This document shows, one piece after another, positions 36,445-44,395 of a DNA stretch of 64,000 nt (its first letter is position 1; the number at the start of each line of letters is the position of its first letter). The notes beneath the pieces are model-generated. The model was not told the DNA's origin, searched no databases, and worked only from the letters and a program-made list of their open reading frames with translations. The position numbers and the translations under genes are program-made. The DNA comes from Variovorax sp. RA8 (lineage in GTDB: Bacteria > Pseudomonadota > Gammaproteobacteria > Burkholderiales > Burkholderiaceae_C), in the NCBI RefSeq assembly GCF_901827175.1, contig NZ_LR594662.1, positions 1,116,001 through 1,180,000 of the forward strand, in the 5' to 3' direction.

Positions 36445-37905
36445 ATGATTTCCCGCGAACCCACCCTCGAGCGCCTCGCCACGGCGCAGCAGCTCCTGCT
36501 CACGCCCTTCGGCCTGGACGAATCGCATCTGCTGCGCGCCCTGGCCGAGATCACCGCCCACAAGGTGGACGATGCCGACCTCTATTTCCAGTACACCCGC
36601 AGCGAGGGCTGGAGCCTGGAGGAGGGAATCGTCAAGACCGGCAGCTTCAGCATCGACCAGGGCGTGGGCGTGCGCGCCGTCAGCGGCGAGAAGACGGCCT
36701 TCGCCTATTCGGACGACATCTCCGAGGCCTCGCTGCTCGATGCGGCGCGCACCGTCCGCACCATTTCCGCCGCCGGCCGCAACGCACGGGTGAAGGCGCC
36801 GACGCGCAAGGTCGCGTCCAGCCGTTCGCTGTATGGCGGCGTGGATCCGATCTCGACGCTCGACAGCGCCGCCAAGGTCGAGCTGCTGGGCAAGGTCGAG
36901 AAGCTCGCGCGCTCGCGCGATCCGCGGGTCGCGCAGGTGATGGCAGGCCTGGCGAGCGAATACGACGTGGTGCTGGTGGCGCGTGCCGACGGCACCCTGG
37001 CTGCCGACGTGCGGCCGCTGGTGCGCCTCTCGGTCACGGTGATTGCCGAGCAGAACGGCCGTCGCGAGGTGGGTTCGGGCGGCGGCGGCGGGCGCTTCGG
37101 CCTCGCCTACTTCGATGAGGCGCGCATCGCCGAGTTCGTCGACCAGGCGGTCCAGCAGGCGCTCGTCAACCTGGATTCGCGTCCGGCGCCCGCGGGCGAG
37201 ATGACCGTGGTGCTCGGCCCGGGCTGGCCCGGCATCCTGCTGCACGAGGCGATCGGCCATGGGCTGGAGGGCGACTTCAACCGCAAGGGGTCGAGCGCCT
37301 TCTCGGGCCGCATCGGCGAACGCGTGGCCGCCAAGGGCGTCACCGTGCTGGACGACGGCACCATCGCCGACCGCCGCGGCTCGCTCAACGTGGACGACGA
37401 GGGCAACGCCACGCAACGCAACGTGCTGATCGAGGACGGCATCCTCAAGGGTTACATCCAGGACTCCCTCAACGCGCGCCTGATGAAGGTCAAGCCCACC
37501 GGCAACGGCCGCCGCGAGAGCTATGCCCACGTGCCCATGCCGCGCATGACCAACACCTACATGCTCGGGGGCGACAAGGTGCCGCAGGAGATCGTCGCCA
37601 GCATCAAGAAGGGGCTCTACGCCACCAACTTCGGCGGCGGTCAGGTCGACATCACCAGCGGCAAGTTCGTGTTCTCGGCCAGCGAGGCCTATTGGGTGGA
37701 AAACGGCAAGATCCAGTACCCCGTGAAAGGCGCGACCCTCGTCGGCAACGGTCCGGACGCGCTGACGCGCGTCACCATGATCGGCAACGACATGGCGCTC
37801 GATTCCGGCGTGGGCACCTGCGGAAAGGAAGGCCAGAGCGTGCCGGTGGGCGTCGGACAGCCCACCTTGCGCATCGATGGCCTGACCGTCGGCGGCACGG
37901 CCTGA
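36445..37905 (+). CDS. tldD: TldD, metalloprotease subunit
   Basis: A 486-residue TldD/PmbA family protein that with TldE degrades unfolded peptides and matures some ribosomally made peptides. The zinc motif HEAIGHGLEGD is intact, flanked by GGGGGRFGLAYFDEARI and NTYMLGGDKVPQEIV. Length matches the family. TTG 36442 precedes ATG 36445 in frame; the ATG is preferred. The partner tldE (pmbA) is not in this window. No Shine-Dalgarno is visible, in line with a possible leaderless transcript. Confidence 0.95.
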   Translation: MISREPTLERLATAQQLLLTPFGLDESHLLRALAEITAHKVDDADLYFQYTRSEGWSLEEGIVKTGSFSIDQGVGVRAVSGEKTAFAYSDDISEASLLDAARTVRTISAAGRNARVKAPTRKVASSRSLYGGVDPISTLDSAAKVELLGKVEKLARSRDPRVAQVMAGLASEYDVVLVARADGTLAADVRPLVRLSVTVIAEQNGRREVGSGGGGGRFGLAYFDEARIAEFVDQAVQQALVNLDSRPAPAGEMTVVLGPGWPGILLHEAIGHGLEGDFNRKGSSAFSGRIGERVAAKGVTVLDDGTIADRRGSLNVDDEGNATQRNVLIEDGILKGYIQDSLNARLMKVKPTGNGRRESYAHVPMPRMTNTYMLGGDKVPQEIVASIKKGLYATNFGGGQVDITSGKFVFSASEAYWVENGKIQYPVKGATLVGNGPDALTRVTMIGNDMALDSGVGTCGKEGQSVPVGVGQPTLRIDGLTVGGTA

Positions 37906-37937
37906 GGCTTTTGCGCAACGGGCATTCCGCTTTCCTG

Positions 37938-37946
37938 TGCTACATT
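37938..37946 (+). promoter_or_regulatory. Extended -10 of the aroG leader transcript
   Basis: TGCTACATT (TG at 37938-37939, hexamer TACATT at 37941-37946). The start site would fall at about 37953, just before the leader-peptide ATG at 37955. No convincing -35 at 17 bp, so this relies on the extended -10. Confidence 0.45.
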
Positions 37947-37954
37947 GCGCCCCT

Positions 37955-38029
37955 ATGTCTTTGCGCGTCGCATTTTTCTTTTCGTACTTTTGGTTCCCGG
38001 ACTCCGGCGGACGAGAGGCGAGCGCGTAA
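37955..38029 (+). CDS. Aromatic leader peptide of the DAHP synthase gene
   Basis: A 24-codon ORF starting ATG 37955 and ending TAA 38027-38029. The peptide begins MSLRVAFFFSYFWFP: within eight codons (37973-37996) it has five Phe, one Tyr and one Trp. Such clusters of the pathway's end products are the hallmark of attenuator leader peptides like TrpL and PheL. A terminator hairpin with a T tract lies 24 nt beyond its stop and the DAHP synthase gene follows. No Shine-Dalgarno is seen, and the predicted mRNA start is almost at the ATG. Confidence 0.8.
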   Translation: MSLRVAFFFSYFWFPDSGGREASA

Positions 38030-38061
38030 AGCACACTGAATACCCCTCCCAGAACCGCCGG
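38004..38061 (+). promoter_or_regulatory. Predicted antiterminator of the aroG attenuator
   Basis: CCGGCGG at 38004-38010, inside the leader ORF, is identical to the 3' arm of the terminator and can instead pair with CCGCCGG at 38055-38061, the terminator's 5' arm. A ribosome stalled on the Phe/Tyr codons at about 37973-37987 would leave 38004-38010 free and favour this pairing; a ribosome that reaches the stop at 38027 would cover it. Confidence 0.65.
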
Positions 38062-38086
38062 CGCCTCGAGCCCCGGCGGTTTTTTT
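38053..38086 (+). terminator. Attenuator terminator upstream of aroG
   Basis: Stem AACCGCCGG (38053-38061) with CCGGCGGTT (38073-38081), 11-nt loop, followed by a run of seven T (38080-38086). It lies between the leader peptide and aroG, with the aroG ATG 37 bp downstream, so it should terminate transcription when aromatic amino acids are plentiful. Confidence 0.85.
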
Positions 38087-38123
38087 ATGCCCCGATGATT
38101 TCCATCCCTTGAAGGAACGAACC

Positions 38124-39242
38124 ATGAGCACGAGCAACGTCCCTGCTACCGAGAACTGGTATGCGAGCGTCGAGAAAACCAGCCGAACCGACGACGAACG
38201 CATCAAGGACATCACCGTGCTACCCCCTCCCGAACACCTGATCCGCTTCTTCCCGATCCGTGGCACGCCGGTCGAGACGCTGATCACCGGCACCCGGCGG
38301 GCCATCCACAACATCATGAGCGGCAAGGACGACCGGTTGCTGGTGGTGATGGGGCCCTGTTCGATCCACGACCCGGACGCCGCGCTCGAATATGCCAGGC
38401 GCCTGAAGACAGAGCGCGAGAAGTACGCCGGGACGCTGGAGATCGTGATGCGGGTCTACTTCGAGAAGCCGCGCACCACGGTGGGCTGGAAGGGGCTGAT
38501 CAACGACCCGTACCTCGACGAGAGCTTCCGCATCGACGAAGGGCTGCGCATCGCGCGCCAGCTGCTGATCGAGATCAACCGGCTCGGCCTGCCTGCCGGC
38601 AGCGAGTTCCTCGACGTGATCTCGCCGCAGTACATCGGCGACCTGATTTCCTGGGGCGCGATCGGCGCGCGGACGACCGAGAGCCAGGTGCACCGCGAGC
38701 TGGCCTCGGGGCTGTCGGCGCCCATCGGCTTCAAGAACGGCACCGACGGCAACATCCGCATCGCCACCGATGCGATCCAGGCGGCGGCGCGCGGCCATCA
38801 CTTCCTCTCGGTGCACAAGAATGGCCAGGTTGCGATCGTGCAGACCAACGGCAACAAGGACTGCCACGTCATCCTGCGCGGCGGCAGGACGCCCAACTAC
38901 GACGCCGGCAGCGTGGCTGCGGCCTGCAAGGACCTGGAGGCCGCCAAACTGCCGCCGACGTTGATGGTGGACTGCAGCCATGCCAACAGCAGCAAGCAGC
39001 ATCAGAAGCAGATCGAGGTGGCCCAGGACATCGCGGGCCAGATTGCGCATGGCGGCCGCAGCATCTTCGGCCTGATGGTCGAGAGCCATCTGAACGCCGG
39101 TGCCCAGAAATTCAGCGCTGGCAAGGACAGCGTCGCCAACCTCGAATACGGCAAGAGCATCACCGACGCCTGCCTGGGCTGGGATGATTCGGCGCAGGTG
39201 CTGGCGTTGCTGTCGCAGGCGGTCAAGGCGCGCCGGGGCTGA
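38124..39242 (+). CDS. aroG: 3-deoxy-7-phosphoheptulonate (DAHP) synthase, class I
   Basis: A 372-residue AroF/G/H-type DAHP synthase, the first enzyme of the shikimate pathway (PEP plus erythrose 4-phosphate). Visible: LLVVMGPCSIHDPDAALEYARRL, RVYFEKPRTTVGWKGLINDP, GARTTESQVHRELASGLSAPIGFKNGTDG, LRGGRTPNYD and VDCSHANSSKQ with metal ligands. The ATG at 38124 follows AAGGA. Regulation by the upstream attenuator is inferred; feedback by an aromatic amino acid is usual for the family but the specificity (Phe, Tyr or Trp) cannot be read with confidence. Confidence 0.95.
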   Translation: MSTSNVPATENWYASVEKTSRTDDERIKDITVLPPPEHLIRFFPIRGTPVETLITGTRRAIHNIMSGKDDRLLVVMGPCSIHDPDAALEYARRLKTEREKYAGTLEIVMRVYFEKPRTTVGWKGLINDPYLDESFRIDEGLRIARQLLIEINRLGLPAGSEFLDVISPQYIGDLISWGAIGARTTESQVHRELASGLSAPIGFKNGTDGNIRIATDAIQAAARGHHFLSVHKNGQVAIVQTNGNKDCHVILRGGRTPNYDAGSVAAACKDLEAAKLPPTLMVDCSHANSSKQHQKQIEVAQDIAGQIAHGGRSIFGLMVESHLNAGAQKFSAGKDSVANLEYGKSITDACLGWDDSAQVLALLSQAVKARRG

Positions 39243-39263
39243 AGAAAAATCCTCTTCGGCGCT

Positions 39264-39764
39264 TCAGATCAGCTCGGCCAGCGCCGGCCAGTGGTGGCGC
39301 AGCAGCGCCGCCTCGTCGCTGTCGGGCTGCATGAAGGAGAAGTCGTTGAAGTCGAAGCCGGGCCCGACGGTGCAATTGACCAGCGTGTAGTCGGCGCTGC
39401 CCGGCGTCACCAGCGGCTTCGCCGCCTGCCAGCGGCCGGCCGTCACCGTGTGCTGCGGATGGGTTCCGTGCACGTCGACGGGGCCGAGCCGGATATGCGC
39501 CGGCGGCGTTCGCAAGGCTGCGTCGCTGGTCCACAGCGCCAGCGGTGCCCCTTCGAGATGGACCCAGACCTCATCGGAGAGCACGCGGTGCCAGCGCGAA
39601 TGCTGCTGCGCCTCGAGCAGGAAATAGATGGTGGTGAGCGCCTGTCGCGGCGTGCGCCCGTCCGCCGGCGAGACCTGGGCCGCGGAGCGGAACACCTCGC
39701 GGTACCAGCCGCCCTCGGGGTGGGGCGCCAGCTTCAGGGTGTCGATCAGTTCCTGTGCGCGCAT
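39264..39764 (-). CDS. DUF985 cupin protein
   Basis: A 166-residue cupin of the DUF985 family: LIDTLKLAPHPEGGWYREVFRS, TTIYFLLEAQQHSRWHRVLSDEVWVHLEG, AGRWQAAKPL and YTLVNCTVGPGFDFNDFSF. These are RmlC-like beta barrels of unknown substrate. It converges on aroG and lies 4 bp downstream of mpl, with which it is probably cotranscribed. Confidence 0.9.
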   Translation of the reverse strand: MRAQELIDTLKLAPHPEGGWYREVFRSAAQVSPADGRTPRQALTTIYFLLEAQQHSRWHRVLSDEVWVHLEGAPLALWTSDAALRTPPAHIRLGPVDVHGTHPQHTVTAGRWQAAKPLVTPGSADYTLVNCTVGPGFDFNDFSFMQPDSDEAALLRHHWPALAELI

Positions 39765-39768
39765 CCGC

Positions 39769-41256
39769 TCATTCTGCCGCGCGCAGGGCCGAAAGGAGCT
39801 TTTCGTGCACGCCGCCGAAGCCGCCGTTGCTCATGCAGACGATATGGTCGCCCGGTTGCGCGGCGGCCACGATCTGCGCCACCAACGGCTCGATCGCGCC
39901 GGCAACACGGGCGCGTGCGCCCATCGGCGCGAGCGCGGCCGCGGCGTCCCATTCGAGCCCGCCGCTGTGGCAGAAGGCGAGATCGGCCTGCTCCAGGCTC
40001 CACGGCAGCTGGGCGGCCATGGTGCCCAGCTTCATGGTGTTGCTGCGCGGCTCGAAGGCCGCCAGGATGCGCTCGCCGCGATGGCCGTCGGCGTCGAGCT
40101 TGTTGCGAAGGCCCTCGAGCGTGGTGCGGATAGCGGTCGGGTGGTGGGCGAAATCGTCGTAGACCGTGATCGGCCCACCGGCCCGATCCACCGTGCCACG
40201 CAACTCCATGCGTCGACGCACGTTGCGAAAGCCCGCGAGCGCTGCGGCTGCCTCGGCCGGCGTCACGCCCACATGCTCCGCCGCAGCGATGGCGGCCAGC
40301 GCGTTCATCTGGTTGTGCAGCCCCGAAAGCGCCCACTCGACGCGGCCCACCTTCTCGCCTTGCCGAAGCACGTCGAAGGCATCGTGCGTCCCCCGCGCCT
40401 GCCATTCGCCGCCGGCACCGAAGCGGGCGAGCTCGCTCCAGCAGCCCTGGGCGAGCACGCGCTGCAGGCTGTCCTCCGTGGCGTTGACGACCACGCGGCC
40501 GCTGGCCGGCACCGTGCGCACCAGGTGGTGGAACTGCCGTTCGATCGCAGCCAGGTCGTCGAAGATGTCGGCGTGGTCGAACTCGAGATTGTTGAGGATC
40601 GCAGTGCGCGGGCGGTAATGGACGAACTTGCTGCGCTTGTCGAAGAAGGCGGTGTCGTACTCGTCCGCCTCGATCACGAACGTGGCCCCCACGCTTGCCA
40701 CTTCGTGTGCTGCGCTGCCCCCGGCGAGGGCGCTCGTTTGCTTGGGGCGGCCCGGCGCTGCGCTCGGGCTTGCGATGCCGCCTCCCAGCCGGGCGGAGAC
40801 GCCGAAATCCAGCGGGACCCCGCCCACCAGGAAGCCCGGCGCGCGACCGGCGCGCTCGAGGATCCAGGCCAGCATGGAGGTGGTGGTGGTCTTGCCGTGC
40901 GTGCCGGCCACGGCCAGCACATGTCGGCCCTGCAGCACGTTTTCCGCCAGCCACTGGGGGCCGCTGGTGTAGGGAGCGCCGGCGTCGAGGATCGCTTCCA
41001 TCAGCGGGAACTTGGGCGTTCCGTCGGCGAGCCGGATCCGCGACACCACGTTGCCGATGACGAAGACATCCGGCGCCAGCGCCATCTGGTCGGCGCCATA
41101 GCCTTCGATCAGCTCGATGCCGAGCGCGCGCAACTGGTCGCTCATCGGCGGATAGACGCCGGCATCGCAGCCGGTCACCCGGTGGCCGGCCTCGCGCGCC
41201 AGGGCGGCCAGACCGCCCATGAAAGTGCCGCAGATGCCGAGGATGTGAATGTGCAT
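39769..41256 (-). CDS. mpl: Mpl, murein tripeptide ligase, with a repeat-encoded insert
   Basis: A 495-residue Mur-ligase relative that joins recycled L-Ala-D-Glu-mDAP to UDP-MurNAc. Visible: MHIHILGICGTFMGGLAALAREAGH, ATP loop GTHGKTTT (118-125), FVIEADEYDTAFFDKRSKFVHY, NNLEFDHADIF, and DDFAHHPTAI. Between FGVSARL and FVIEADEYD, residues 158-191 are an extra segment (GRPKQTSALAGGS...SVGA) absent from E. coli Mpl and encoded by a palindromic repeat. AmpD (gene at 52993) should supply the tripeptide, so a recycling route is present. Confidence 0.95.
   Translation of the reverse strand: MHIHILGICGTFMGGLAALAREAGHRVTGCDAGVYPPMSDQLRALGIELIEGYGADQMALAPDVFVIGNVVSRIRLADGTPKFPLMEAILDAGAPYTSGPQWLAENVLQGRHVLAVAGTHGKTTTTSMLAWILERAGRAPGFLVGGVPLDFGVSARLGGGIASPSAAPGRPKQTSALAGGSAAHEVASVGATFVIEADEYDTAFFDKRSKFVHYRPRTAILNNLEFDHADIFDDLAAIERQFHHLVRTVPASGRVVVNATEDSLQRVLAQGCWSELARFGAGGEWQARGTHDAFDVLRQGEKVGRVEWALSGLHNQMNALAAIAAAEHVGVTPAEAAAALAGFRNVRRRMELRGTVDRAGGPITVYDDFAHHPTAIRTTLEGLRNKLDADGHRGERILAAFEPRSNTMKLGTMAAQLPWSLEQADLAFCHSGGLEWDAAAALAPMGARARVAGAIEPLVAQIVAAAQPGDHIVCMSNGGFGGVHEKLLSALRAAE
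40684..40785 (+). repeat. Palindromic repeat (family A) inserted in frame in mpl
   Basis: Plus strand: TGGCCCCCACGCTTGCCAC, TTCGTGT, GCTGCCCCCGGCGAGGGCG, GCTTGGGGCGGCCCGGC. The blocks match, in the same order, the reverse complement of murD 10425-10511, and the CTTCGTGT block matches 13740-13760. It encodes Mpl residues 158-191 on the minus strand, in the same frame as the murD copy. Confidence 0.8.
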
Positions 41257-41325
41257 CGGCCGATTCTAGGGATGCCCTGGGGAGCAGCTCTTCTGTGCGC
41301 GCCTTCCTTTGTGCAAAATGGGTCG

Positions 41326-41919
41326 ATGGACGTGCCCAAGCAGGAAATTGCCGCCGCCGCAGCCCGCCTCATCGTCGAGGAGGGGCTGGAGTACGGTCCG
41401 GCCAAGCGCCGCGCCCTGCGCGACCTGGGCCTGCCTGCGCGCACCCCGCTGCCCCACAACGACGAGGTCGAGGGCGAGGTGCGGGACTACATCCGGCTCT
41501 ATTGCGCCGACACGCAGCCCAAGGAGCTGCACGCCCTTCGCGTGCTGGCGCTCGAATGGATGGAGCACATGGCCCAATACCGCCCCCACATCGGGGGCGC
41601 CGTCTGGCATGGCACGGCGACGCGGCTGTCGGACATCTATATCCAGCTGTTCTGCGACGATCCGAAGTCGGCGGAGATCACGTTGATCGACCACCACGTG
41701 GATTACGAGCCGCGCATGGTCACGGGCTTCCATGGCGAGCAGGTCGAGGCCCTGAGCATCCATGTGGCCAGCCGCGCGCTCGGCGAGGAGATCGGCGTGC
41801 ATCTGCTGATCTATGACCTCGACGATCTGCGTGGCGCCCTCAAACCCGATGCCCAGGGGCGCGTGCCCCGCGGGAACATGGCTGCCTTGCGGCGGCTGAT
41901 TGAAAAGGAAAGCGGATGA
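41326..41919 (+). CDS. Conserved protein of unknown function
   Basis: A 197-residue soluble protein starting MDVPKQEIAAAAARLIVEEGLEYGPAKRRALRDLGL. The N-terminal 90 residues are helical; the rest is mixed (GAVWHGTATRLSDIYIQLFCDDPKSAEITLIDHHVDYEPRMVTGF). I do not recognise a characterised domain, although the WHGTATRxSDIxxQLF and ITLIDHxVDYE pattern looks like a nucleotidyltransferase-type strand arrangement; this is speculation. It is divergent from mpl and followed by the thioredoxin gene with a 4-bp overlap. Confidence 0.8.
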   Translation: MDVPKQEIAAAAARLIVEEGLEYGPAKRRALRDLGLPARTPLPHNDEVEGEVRDYIRLYCADTQPKELHALRVLALEWMEHMAQYRPHIGGAVWHGTATRLSDIYIQLFCDDPKSAEITLIDHHVDYEPRMVTGFHGEQVEALSIHVASRALGEEIGVHLLIYDLDDLRGALKPDAQGRVPRGNMAALRRLIEKESG

Positions 41920-42446
41920 ATTCGAGGCCCACGCGCCGCGGCTGGCTCTATGGGAGCGTTGCCGCGGCGGCGGCAATTGCCGGCATCGGCGGGGCGGTAT
42001 GGCACCGGCGCGCCGATGGTGGCGGGGAGCGGCTGGACGCCGCTTTCTGGGACCGGCGCTTCGAGCGACCGGAGGGCGGTGAGTTGGCTTTCGAGCAGCT
42101 TAGAGGCAAGCCCCTTCTCATCAACTTCTGGGCCACGTGGTGTCCGCCATGTGTCGAGGAGATGCCGATGATTGACACTTTCTTTCGCGAAAATGCCGGC
42201 AACGGCTGGCAAGTTGTGGGATTGGCCATCGATCAGCCCAGCGCGGTGCGCAAGTTCCTTGCCAAGACCCCGGTCAGCTATCCGATCGGACTGGCCGGTT
42301 TGCAAGGGACCGAACTGGTCAAGGCACTGGGCAACACGGCCGGCGGGCTGCCCTTCAGCTTGGTGGTGGACGGTGGAGGCGCAATTGCGGCGCGTAAAAT
42401 GGGCAAGATCGAGCCGGCCGACCTGCAGGCGTGGCGGCGGGCATAG
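41916..42446 (+). CDS. TlpA/ResA-like thioredoxin, exported
   Basis: A 176-residue thioredoxin-fold protein with an N-terminal signal anchor (RRGWLYGSVAAAAAIAGIGGAVW, with paired Arg that could be Tat-like) and the redox motif WCPPC at 75-79 in LLINFWATWCPPCVEEMPMI. Likely a periplasmic, membrane-tethered disulfide reductase. Its ATG overlaps the stop of the preceding gene (ATGA). A TAGAAT hexamer at 42454-42459, just past its stop, may be the accB promoter. Confidence 0.9.
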   Translation: MNSRPTRRGWLYGSVAAAAAIAGIGGAVWHRRADGGGERLDAAFWDRRFERPEGGELAFEQLRGKPLLINFWATWCPPCVEEMPMIDTFFRENAGNGWQVVGLAIDQPSAVRKFLAKTPVSYPIGLAGLQGTELVKALGNTAGGLPFSLVVDGGGAIAARKMGKIEPADLQAWRRA

Positions 42447-42533
42447 TTCACAGCTAGAATCAATCTCCCGAATCGGACAGTTGACGGCTGAACGCCGAAG
42501 TACACCGATTTTCTCGTGAGTTAAGTCCTCATG

Positions 42534-42548
42534 GCCGGCAAAGCCGGC
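42534..42548 (+). promoter_or_regulatory. Hairpin in the accB leader
   Basis: GCCGGC-AAA-GCCGGC, a perfect 6-bp stem ending 3 nt before the accB Shine-Dalgarno (CTGGAG at 42550-42555). It could modulate translation of accB; there is no T tract, so it is not a terminator. Confidence 0.4.
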
Positions 42549-42559
42549 GCTGGAGTCCC

Positions 42560-43030
42560 ATGGATCTGCGCAAGCTCAAGACACTGATCGATCTGGTGTC
42601 CGAATCGAATATTTCCGAACTGGAAATCACTGAAACCGAAGGCAAGGTCCGCATTGTGAAGGGCGGAATTGCGGCGCCCATCCAGTACGTGCAAACAGTG
42701 GCGGCCCCGCCAGCCCCGGCAGTGGCTGGCACTGGGCCGGTCGGCGCCATCGCGGCGCCCGCTCCGGCCGCCCCCGCCCCGGAGGCGGCCCCGGCCGGTC
42801 ATGTGGTCAAGTCCCCCATGGTCGGCACCTTCTATCGCTCTTCCAGTCCGGGCGCACCGGCCTTTGTCGAAGTCGGCAGCCAGGTCAAGGAAGGCGACAC
42901 GGTCTGCATCATCGAGGCGATGAAGATCCTCAACGAAATCGAGGCCGACAAGTCCGGCACCGTCACACAGATCCTCGGAGAAAACGGTCAGGCGGTCGAA
43001 TACGGGCAGCCGCTGTTCATCATCGAGTGA
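42560..43030 (+). CDS. accB: AccB, biotin carboxyl carrier protein
   Basis: A 156-residue carrier of acetyl-CoA carboxylase. N-terminal [31 protein letters not shown], an Ala/Pro-rich flexible linker at about 48-78, and the biotinyl domain with [15 protein letters not shown] (biotinylated Lys122). AccC, encoded 2 bp downstream, carboxylates this biotin. It is preceded by a 113-bp leader with a TAGAAT hexamer and a small hairpin. In several related genomes aroQ precedes accB; it is absent here. Confidence 0.96.
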   Translation: MDLRKLKTLIDLVSESNISELEITETEGKVRIVKGGIAAPIQYVQTVAAPPAPAVAGTGPVGAIAAPAPAAPAPEAAPAGHVVKSPMVGTFYRSSSPGAPAFVEVGSQVKEGDTVCIIEAMKILNEIEADKSGTVTQILGENGQAVEYGQPLFIIE

Positions 43031-43032
43031 CC

Positions 43033-44382
43033 ATGTTCAAGAAGATCCTGGTTGCTAATCGCGGCGAAATAGCCCTGCGCGTTCAGCGCGCTTGCAGCGA
43101 GCTCGGCATCAAAGCGGTAATGGTGTATTCAGAGGCCGACCGCGAAGCCAAGTATGTGAAGCTGGCCGAAGAGGCGGTGTGCATCGGCCCGGCGCCGTCC
43201 TCCCTGAGCTACCTGAACATGCCGGCGATCATCTCGGCCGCCGAGGTCACGGATTCCGAGGCCATCCACCCTGGCTACGGCTTCCTGAGCGAGAACGCCA
43301 ACTTCGCCGAGCGCGTCGAGCAGAGCGGCTTTCAGTTCATCGGCCCCACGCCCGAGTCGATCCGCATCATGGGCGACAAGGTCTCGGCCAAGCAGGCCAT
43401 GCTCAAGGCCGGCGTGCCCTGCGTGCCGGGCTCGGAGGGCGAACTGTCCGACGACGCCGCCATCAACAAGCGCATTGCGCGCGCCATCGGCTATCCGGTG
43501 ATCATCAAGGCGGCGGGCGGCGGCGGCGGGCGCGGCATGCGCGTGGTACACACCGAGGCGGCGCTGGTCAACGCCATCCAGATGACCAAGGCGGAGGCCG
43601 CCGCGGCCTTCAACAATCCCTCGGTCTACATGGAGAAGTTCCTCCAGAACCCGCGCCATATCGAGATCCAGGTGCTGGCCGACAAGCACAAGAACGCGGT
43701 CTACCTGGGCGAGCGCGACTGCTCGATGCAGCGGCGCCACCAGAAGGTGATCGAGGAATCGCCCGCGCCGGGCGTCCCGCGCAAGCTGCTCGAGAAGATC
43801 GGCGAGCGTTGCGCCATGGCCTGCAAGAAGATCGGCTACCGCGGCGCTGGCACCTTCGAGTTCCTCTACGAGAACGGGGAGTTCTATTTCATCGAGATGA
43901 ACACGCGCGTGCAGGTCGAGCACCCGGTCACCGAGTTCACCACCGGCATCGACATCGTGAAGACGCAGATCATGGTCGCGGCCGGCGAGCGGTTGCCGTT
44001 CACGCAGCGCCAGATCGAGATGCGGGGCCATGCCATCGAGTGCCGCATCAACGCCGAGGACCCGTACAAGTTCACGCCCTCGCCGGGCCGCATCACCATG
44101 TGGCATCCGCCGGGCGGGCCGGGAGTGCGGGTGGATTCCCACGTCTACACGAACTACTTCGTACCGCCCAACTATGACTCGATGATCGGCAAGATCATCG
44201 TGCACGGCGACACCCGAGAACAGGCGCTTGCGCGCATGCGCACCGCGCTGAACGAGACGGTGGTGGAAGGCATCCAGACCAACATCCCGCTGCACCGCGA
44301 GCTGATGGTCGACGCCAAGTTCATGAGCGGCGGCACCAACATCCATTACCTCGAAGAGTGGCTCGCGGCCCACAAGCGCTGA
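43033..44382 (+). CDS. accC: AccC, biotin carboxylase
   Basis: A 449-residue ATP-grasp enzyme that carboxylates the AccB biotin for malonyl-CoA synthesis. Visible: [95 protein letters not shown], and [12 protein letters not shown]. The ATG at 43033 is the normal start; a GTG at 43027 overlaps the accB stop. prmA follows 13 bp later. Confidence 0.97.
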   Translation: MFKKILVANRGEIALRVQRACSELGIKAVMVYSEADREAKYVKLAEEAVCIGPAPSSLSYLNMPAIISAAEVTDSEAIHPGYGFLSENANFAERVEQSGFQFIGPTPESIRIMGDKVSAKQAMLKAGVPCVPGSEGELSDDAAINKRIARAIGYPVIIKAAGGGGGRGMRVVHTEAALVNAIQMTKAEAAAAFNNPSVYMEKFLQNPRHIEIQVLADKHKNAVYLGERDCSMQRRHQKVIEESPAPGVPRKLLEKIGERCAMACKKIGYRGAGTFEFLYENGEFYFIEMNTRVQVEHPVTEFTTGIDIVKTQIMVAAGERLPFTQRQIEMRGHAIECRINAEDPYKFTPSPGRITMWHPPGGPGVRVDSHVYTNYFVPPNYDSMIGKIIVHGDTREQALARMRTALNETVVEGIQTNIPLHRELMVDAKFMSGGTNIHYLEEWLAAHKR

Positions 44383-44395
44383 GCGGGGTCGCCCC

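Noticed and set aside
42531..42587. Possible accB leader peptide starting at ATG 42531
   Set aside because: Eighteen codons overlapping the accB start with no Shine-Dalgarno and no regulatory codon pattern; the hairpin is a simpler explanation.
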